Source of the DNA: Bradyrhizobium sp. YR681
GTDB lineage: Bacteria; Pseudomonadota; Alphaproteobacteria; Rhizobiales; Xanthobacteraceae
DNA length: 51,205 nucleotides
Assembly (NCBI RefSeq): GCF_000282615.1
Contig: NZ_AKIY01000039.1
Location: 1-51,205, forward strand
Direction: 5' to 3'
A program made the translations under genes and the position numbers. The notes beneath the pieces were generated by a model that was not told where the DNA came from, made no database searches, and saw only the letters and a list, made by a program, of their open reading frames with translations. How positions within the stretch are numbered: position 1 is the first letter of the stretch; each line of letters opens with the position of its first letter. This document shows, one piece after another, positions 46,663 to 51,205 of the stretch.

Positions 46663-47664
46663 ATGATGCCGGGGCTGTGGGCCGGATTGCGCGGTCATGT
46701 GATCGTCATTTGCGCGTTGCTCGGATGTGCGGCGGCGGCCGCGCCAGCAAGCGCCCAATCGTCTCCATCGCGCTCCATCACCCTCGTGGTGCCGTTCGCG
46801 GCGGGCGGCCCGACCGACACGCTGGCCCGGATCCTGTCCGAACGGATCGCCGCCGAGCTGCACACCACGGTCGTGGTCGAGAACGTTGCCGGCGCCTCCG
46901 GCAGCATTGCCGGAGCCCGCGTGGCGCGTGCGACGCCTGACGGCACCACCATCACCATCGGCCATTGGGGCACCCATGTGCTCAATGGCGCGATCTTCAA
47001 GCTGCCCTACGACGTGATCGCCGATTTCGAGCCGGTCGCGACCATCGCGATGGGCACGCAGCTCATCGTCGGCCGCAAGTCGCTCGAAGCCAACAACCTG
47101 AAAGAGATGATCGCGTGGCTGAAGGCCAACCCCGGCAAGGCCACCGCCGGGACCGCCGGCGCGGGCACCGGCGCCCATGTCGCCGGCGTCTTCTTCAAGG
47201 AGAAGACCGGCACCGACTTCCAGTTCGTGCCCTATCGCGGCGCGGGACCCGCCATGATCGATCTCGTCGCCGGCCAGATCGACATCATGTTCGACCAGGC
47301 TTCGAACTCGATACAGCAGTACAAGAACGGGGCGATCAAGGCGTTCGCGGTGACCTCGCCGACGCGGCTTGCTTCCGCGCCCGACATTCCAACCGTCGAC
47401 GAGGCGGGCCTGCCGGGCCTCTACATCTCCTACTGGCACGGCATCTGGGCACCGAAGAACACGCCGAAGGACGTCGTCACCAAGCTCAACGCGGCGATCG
47501 TCGCCGTGCTCGCCGATCCCGCGGTCAAGGCGCGCTTTGGCGAACTGGGGCAGGAGATTCCGCCACCCGAGCAGCAGACGCCTGCGGCGCTCGCCGCTTT
47601 CCAGAAGGCCGAGACCGAGAAATGGTGGCCGATCGTGAAGGCTGCGGACATCAAGCCGGAGTAG
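46663..47664 (+). CDS. TctC/Bug-family periplasmic solute receptor (solitary)
   Basis: This 333-residue exported receptor has a signal peptide ending about residue 31 (ASAQ) and the Bug motifs LVVPFAAGGPTDTLARI and VPYRGAGPAMIDLVAGQIDIMFDQ. It shares this architecture with the TctC at 3130. No tctA or tctB gene is adjacent. Bug receptors commonly outnumber membrane subunits and may work with distant TctAB or in sensing. Preceded by GGGAGAGA. Confidence 0.9.
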   Translation: MMPGLWAGLRGHVIVICALLGCAAAAAPASAQSSPSRSITLVVPFAAGGPTDTLARILSERIAAELHTTVVVENVAGASGSIAGARVARATPDGTTITIGHWGTHVLNGAIFKLPYDVIADFEPVATIAMGTQLIVGRKSLEANNLKEMIAWLKANPGKATAGTAGAGTGAHVAGVFFKEKTGTDFQFVPYRGAGPAMIDLVAGQIDIMFDQASNSIQQYKNGAIKAFAVTSPTRLASAPDIPTVDEAGLPGLYISYWHGIWAPKNTPKDVVTKLNAAIVAVLADPAVKARFGELGQEIPPPEQQTPAALAAFQKAETEKWWPIVKAADIKPE

Positions 47665-47683
47665 AGCTGCGCCACAAGCGCTT

Positions 47684-47793
47684 CTCCTCATCCTGAGGAG
47701 GCCGCGTAGCGGCCGTCTCGAAGGACGGCCGCAGGCGGGATAGGGGCCTTCATGGTTCGAGACGGCGCTTGTGCGCCTCCTCACCATGAGGGG
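47684..47793. repeat. Palindromic intergenic element, family 2, copy B
   Basis: It contains CCTCATCCTGAGGAGGCCGC at the left and GCGCCTCCTCACCATGAGGG at the right, with GTCTCGAAGGA and CATGGTTCGAGAC inverted in the middle. It shares these modules with the element at 43889-44019. It lies between the TctC gene and the malic enzyme gene. The following 170 nt hold no recognised gene. Confidence 0.75.
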
Positions 47794-47964
47794 AAGGACT
47801 GGCTTTGCCGCGTTAACCTTTTCGCACACGCAATTGCTTGTTCTCACGTCATCCTCGCTGCGGTGCGAGATCACAATCCACGCGCGGGTTGCTACGTCCT
47901 TGATATCGGGGGAGCGGTGGCCGACAATGCCTGCGGTTCAATAAGAAACTCCTTGGGGGAATTC

Positions 47965-49617
47965 GTGAATAGACCTGCCCGGGTCGCTGCCCAGCCGACA
48001 TCATCCGACACCGCACATGGCATGGCGCTGCTGCGCGATCCCCTGCTCAACAAGGGTACCGCCTTCACCGAAGCGGAGCGCGATGCGCTCGGCCTGCGCG
48101 GCCTGCTGCCGCCCTGCGTGCTGACGATGGAGACGCAGGTCGAGCGCGTGCTCGTCAATCTGCGCATGCTGCCGACCGATCTCGAAAAATTCGTCGCGCT
48201 GAACGCGCTGCATGACCGCAACGAGGCGCTGTTCTTCCGCGTCGTCGTCGACAATATCGACGAGATCCAGCCGATCATCTACACGCCGACGGTCGGGCTC
48301 GCCTGCCAGAAGTTTGGCCTGATCTACCAGCGGCCGCGCGGCATGTTCATCTCCTCGCGCGATCGCGGCCAGATCGCGGAGATCCTGAAGAACTGGCCCA
48401 ACCCCGCAAAACTCATCGTTGTCACCGACGGCGAGCGCATTTTGGGACTTGGCGATCTCGGCGCGAATGGCATGGGTATTCCGGTCGGAAAGCTCTCGCT
48501 CTATTCGGCCTGCGCCGGCGTGCATCCCGAGCATTGCCTGCCTGTCGTGCTCGACGTCGGCACCAACAATGAGGAGCTGTTGAACGATCCCTATTATCTT
48601 GGCCTGCGCGAGCGGCGGCTCACCGGCGAGGCCTATGACAGCTTCGTCGACGAGTTCATGCAGGCGGCGCGAAAGACGTTCCCGGGCGTGCTGATCCAGT
48701 TCGAGGATTTCGCCAATCACTCCGCATTCAAGCTGCTGCACAAATATCGCGACGAGACCTGCGTCTTCAACGACGACATCCAGGGCACCGCGGCGGTGGC
48801 GCTCGCTGGCCTGTTTTCGGCGTTGCGCGTCAACGGCGGCAAGCTGAAGGACCAGAAAATCCTGTTCCTCGGGGCAGGGGAGGCCGCGACCGGCATCGCC
48901 GATCTCGTGGTCTCCGCGATGATGGCGGAGGGCGCCTCGGAAGCCGAGGCGCTCCGGCGCAACTGGCTGGTGGATTCCCGTGGCCTCGTCGTCAGCGGCC
49001 GCGACGGCCTCCATGGCCACAAGCTCCGCTATGCCCATACCGACCAGGCGCCGATCGCGGACTTCCTCACCGCGATCAGGACGCTGAAGCCGACGGCGAT
49101 CATCGGCGTTGCCGCGGTCGGCGGCGCCTTCACCCCCGAGGTGCTCAAGGCGATGGCCGAGCTCAACGAACAGCCGATCGTGTTCGCGCTGTCGAACCCG
49201 ACCTCGAAAGCCGAGTGCTCGGCGGAGGATGCCTATCGCTACACCGAGGGCCGCGCGCTGTTCGCCTGCGGCAGCCCCTATGATCCGGTCAAGCTCAACG
49301 GCCGCACCTTCGTGCCGCGCCAGGGCAACAACTCCTACATTTTCCCCGGCGTCGGCCTCGGCGTCATCGCCAGCCGCTCGCGCCTCGTCACCGACGAGAT
49401 GTTCATGGCGGCCGCCCACACGCTGGCCGATTGCGTCGGCAAGGAGGACCTCGCGCAGGGCAGTCTCTATCCGGCGCTGCCCCGCATCCGCGAGGTCTCC
49501 GCCCGCATCGCCGTTGCGGTGGCGGATGTCGCCTATCAGCGCGGGCTGGCGGATGGACCGGCGCCGAACGACGTGAAGGGACTGGTGCAGTCGCAGATGT
49601 ACGAGCCGAAGTACTGA
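47965..49617 (+). CDS. maeA: NAD-type malic enzyme (SfcA/MaeA-like)
   Basis: This 550-residue enzyme oxidatively decarboxylates malate to pyruvate. It has the long SfcA-type N-terminal domain (RDPLLNKGTAFTEAERDALGLRGLLP; IYTPTVGLACQ), the metal site FNDDIQGTAAV and the dinucleotide motif FLGAGEAATGIADLV. The C-terminal SNPTSKAECSAEDAY follows. It is not the 770-residue phosphotransacetylase-fused Dme/Tme form typical of rhizobia. Start GTG 47965 follows GGGGGA; the frame is open upstream into the repeat, but those residues look unrelated. ATG 48022 is a shorter alternative. Confidence 0.92.
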   Translation: MNRPARVAAQPTSSDTAHGMALLRDPLLNKGTAFTEAERDALGLRGLLPPCVLTMETQVERVLVNLRMLPTDLEKFVALNALHDRNEALFFRVVVDNIDEIQPIIYTPTVGLACQKFGLIYQRPRGMFISSRDRGQIAEILKNWPNPAKLIVVTDGERILGLGDLGANGMGIPVGKLSLYSACAGVHPEHCLPVVLDVGTNNEELLNDPYYLGLRERRLTGEAYDSFVDEFMQAARKTFPGVLIQFEDFANHSAFKLLHKYRDETCVFNDDIQGTAAVALAGLFSALRVNGGKLKDQKILFLGAGEAATGIADLVVSAMMAEGASEAEALRRNWLVDSRGLVVSGRDGLHGHKLRYAHTDQAPIADFLTAIRTLKPTAIIGVAAVGGAFTPEVLKAMAELNEQPIVFALSNPTSKAECSAEDAYRYTEGRALFACGSPYDPVKLNGRTFVPRQGNNSYIFPGVGLGVIASRSRLVTDEMFMAAAHTLADCVGKEDLAQGSLYPALPRIREVSARIAVAVADVAYQRGLADGPAPNDVKGLVQSQMYEPKY

Positions 49618-49663
49618 AGCCTGATGACTTTTGATTGACGCGACCTGGCGGCTGGCTCGGTCA

Positions 49664-49805
49664 CCTCTCCCGCTTGCGGGAGAGGTCGGCGCACCCTGGG
49701 CGATGCGAAGCATCGTCCCGCGCGCCGGGTGAGGGCTCTATCCTCTTGGGGAGTCTCACTGCGGAGACACCCTCACCCCGACCCTCTCCCGCAAGCGGGA
49801 GAGGG
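49664..49805. repeat. Palindromic intergenic element, family 3
   Basis: Two strong palindromes are CCTCTCCCGC-TT-GCGGGAGAGG (49664-49685) and, at 49782-49805, CCCTCTCCCGC-AA-GCGGGAGAGGG. Between them are CACCCTG, GGGTGAGGGCT and ACCCTCACCCC, which can pair. It fills most of the 335-nt gap after the malic enzyme gene and probably ends its transcription. The remaining stretch 49806-49952 has no recognised gene. Confidence 0.75.
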
Positions 49806-49952
49806 AGCGCACCGCCCTCCCGGTTCGCAACTTGCTCCCGTTAGGTCAGCCCATCACCACCATTGCCGCCGGAATCGCCGTTGCCTGGCGCGGCCGCCTA
49901 TGCGACAATCCGTAACGCTACAAGAAGAATTCCAACCGCAAGGTCAAATACC

Positions 49953-50345
49953 ATGGACGATCGTTTGCCCGAGCTGGGCGATCTCGAGCACGAGGTCATG
50001 CAATTGGTTTGGGCCCATGGTCCTGTTACGGCCGAGGTGGTGCGGGAGCGGTTGTCGCGGCGTCTGAAGGAATCCACGGTGCGTACGGTGCTGCGCCGGC
50101 TCGAGGAAAAGGGCTATGCTAACCACACCGTGGACGGACGCACTTACGTCTACCATGCGGCCGAGGAGCGCTCCCGGGTGGCGGCCAAGGCGGTGCAGCG
50201 CATCGTCGACTGGTTCTGCAACGGCTCGATCGAGGAGGTCCTCGTCGGCATGGTGGACAACAAGATGCTCGACCAGCAGCAATTGCGCACGCTGGCCGAC
50301 CAGGTGGCCAAGGCGAAGAAGGCGAGAGGAGTGAAGAAAGAATGA
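49953..50345 (+). CDS. BlaI/MecI/CopY-family transcriptional repressor
   Basis: This 130-residue winged-helix repressor has LGDLEHEVMQLVWAHGPVTAEVV and the recognition-helix region ESTVRTVLRRLEEKGYANH, followed by a dimerisation tail. In BlaI-BlaR1 systems such repressors are cleaved after a membrane metalloprotease senses a beta-lactam or wall stress. The partner gene follows with a 4-nt ATGA overlap. The cleavage-site region is not certain from sequence. No clear BlaI operator was found upstream. Confidence 0.93.
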   Translation: MDDRLPELGDLEHEVMQLVWAHGPVTAEVVRERLSRRLKESTVRTVLRRLEEKGYANHTVDGRTYVYHAAEERSRVAAKAVQRIVDWFCNGSIEEVLVGMVDNKMLDQQQLRTLADQVAKAKKARGVKKE

Positions 50346-51205
50346 TCGCAACTCTGGCGGAGGCGGCGCTACGCTCCTTTGTGCTGGGAGGCGTCGTCTG
50401 GTTCGGTCTCACCCTGTTTCGCGTGCGCAATCCGCACGTTCACATGACGGCCTGGGTCGTCGTGCTCGTGGCTTCGCTCGCGATGCCATTCGTGATGCAC
50501 TGGCCGACGCTCACGATCGACCGGCTGCCCCTGTCGGTGCCGGTGCTGGATGAATTGTCTCCGGCCGATATCTCGACGCTGGAGACGCCGCAGCCTGTGC
50601 TGCCGATCGCGCCCGGCGCAATCGTTGCGCCACCGGTCAAAAGCGTCGTCTCGATCAATTGGTGGCTGATCGCCACGATCGTCTATGCCGGCGTCGCCGG
50701 ACTTTTGCTGCTGCGGCTTGCGATCGGGCTTTGCCTGACCTGGCGCCTGGCGCGGGCGGCCAAGCCGATGAAGGGCGCGCAGATGATCGACGCCGACGTG
50801 CGCGTCAGCCGCGACGTCGGCGGTCCCGTCACCTTCGGCTCGACCATTCTGGTGCCGCCGCAATTCTCCGGCTGGGACGCCAAGAAGCGCCTCGCGGTGC
50901 TCGCGCATGAAGGCGCCCATGTCGCCAACCGCGATTTCTATGTGCTGCTGCTCGCGGCGCTCAACCGCGCGGTGTTCTGGTTCAGCCCGTTCTCGTGGTG
51001 GCAGCTCGCGCGCCTCGCCGAGCTTGCCGAGATCATCAGCGACGCGCAGGCGATCGAGGTGATCGACGACCGGCTGTCCTACGCGGAAATCCTGCTCGAA
51101 TTTGCCAGCAGCGTGAAGCCGCGTTCCGCGGAGCTCGCGATGGCGCGGGCCTCGACCGTGCGCGCCCGCGTCGAGCGCATCATCGCGGCTGGGGCGATTC
51201 CCGCC
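50342..51205 (+). CDS. M56-family (BlaR1/MecR1-like) membrane metallopeptidase, 5' part
   Basis: The first 288 codons are present and the gene continues past the window end. Three or more membrane helices precede the peptidase motif HEGAH (His189, Glu190, His193), with a downstream ELAEIISD carrying the further zinc ligand. These are the features of BlaR1-type sensors that trigger destruction of the BlaI-type repressor. Whether a C-terminal penicillin-binding sensor domain follows cannot be seen. It overlaps the repressor gene by 4 nt. Confidence 0.9.
   Translation, partial: MIATLAEAALRSFVLGGVVWFGLTLFRVRNPHVHMTAWVVVLVASLAMPFVMHWPTLTIDRLPLSVPVLDELSPADISTLETPQPVLPIAPGAIVAPPVKSVVSINWWLIATIVYAGVAGLLLLRLAIGLCLTWRLARAAKPMKGAQMIDADVRVSRDVGGPVTFGSTILVPPQFSGWDAKKRLAVLAHEGAHVANRDFYVLLLAALNRAVFWFSPFSWWQLARLAELAEIISDAQAIEVIDDRLSYAEILLEFASSVKPRSAELAMARASTVRARVERIIAAGAIPA

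Noticed and set aside
44842..47874. 1010-codon open frame on the minus strand opposite mscS and the TctC gene
   Set aside because: It spans two well-supported genes and an intergenic repeat, and its composition is that of a shadow frame.

Overview
The window is high-GC DNA from an alphaproteobacterium, most likely a Bradyrhizobium or close relative. This rests on the strong G/C third-position bias, rhizobial-type gene neighbourhoods, a large load of solute transporters (three Bug/TctC-type or tripartite components and three ABC systems), and dispersed palindromic intergenic elements of the kind seen in that genus. No rRNA, tRNA, CRISPR array, transposase or phage gene was recognised. It looks like ordinary chromosome with one possible inserted patch.

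Layout. 1-615: end of a two-gene chromate transporter. 710-4113: tripartite tricarboxylate transporter TctB-TctA-TctC, with a terminator hairpin before TctC. 4283-10189: a + strand run of thymidylate synthase, GNAT acetyltransferase, dihydrofolate reductase, HflK, HflC, a small DUF2065 membrane protein and a DegP/HtrA protease, joining thymidylate/folate synthesis to membrane and periplasmic protein quality control. 10327-12185: divergent serB and miaA. 12280-19235: a branched-chain amino acid region. An attenuator with an Ile/Leu/Val-rich leader peptide precedes ilvI; then come a threonine-dehydratase-like gene, ilvH, a methyltransferase, two exporters (EamA, LysE) and ilvC.

19356-25109 (minus strand): a compact three-gene operon whose products all carry export signals: a 1447-residue Sel1/CHAT caspase-like protein, a peptidoglycan-binding-domain protein and a DUF1353 protein. 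It sits between housekeeping genes and is my first candidate for an undescribed system. 25366-30093: short-chain dehydrogenase, a haem-type membrane protein divergent from a TetR regulator across two palindromic operators, an inner-membrane sulfatase/phosphoglycerol-transferase-like enzyme and a rhodanese.

30119-42284: transporters. These are a glycine-betaine/choline-type ABC system (fused permease and binding protein), a nitrate/sulfonate-type ABC system interrupted by an antisense exported cupin gene, a Nudix-like gene, a full Liv-type branched-chain amino acid ABC operon, and a PPK2 polyphosphate kinase overlapping livM. 42547-51205: an exported metallo-beta-lactamase-fold enzyme; an 800-bp intergenic region holding two coupled micro-ORFs in a foldable RNA (second candidate); an MscS-type channel; a solitary TctC; an NAD-type malic enzyme; and a BlaI-type repressor with an M56 (BlaR1-like) peptidase that runs off the window.

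Three families of palindromic intergenic elements recur. Family 1 lies at 10205-10294 and 42433-42532, both at convergent gene ends. Family 2 lies at 43889-44019 and 47684-47793, with a partial copy at 27612-27655. Family 3 lies at 49664-49805.
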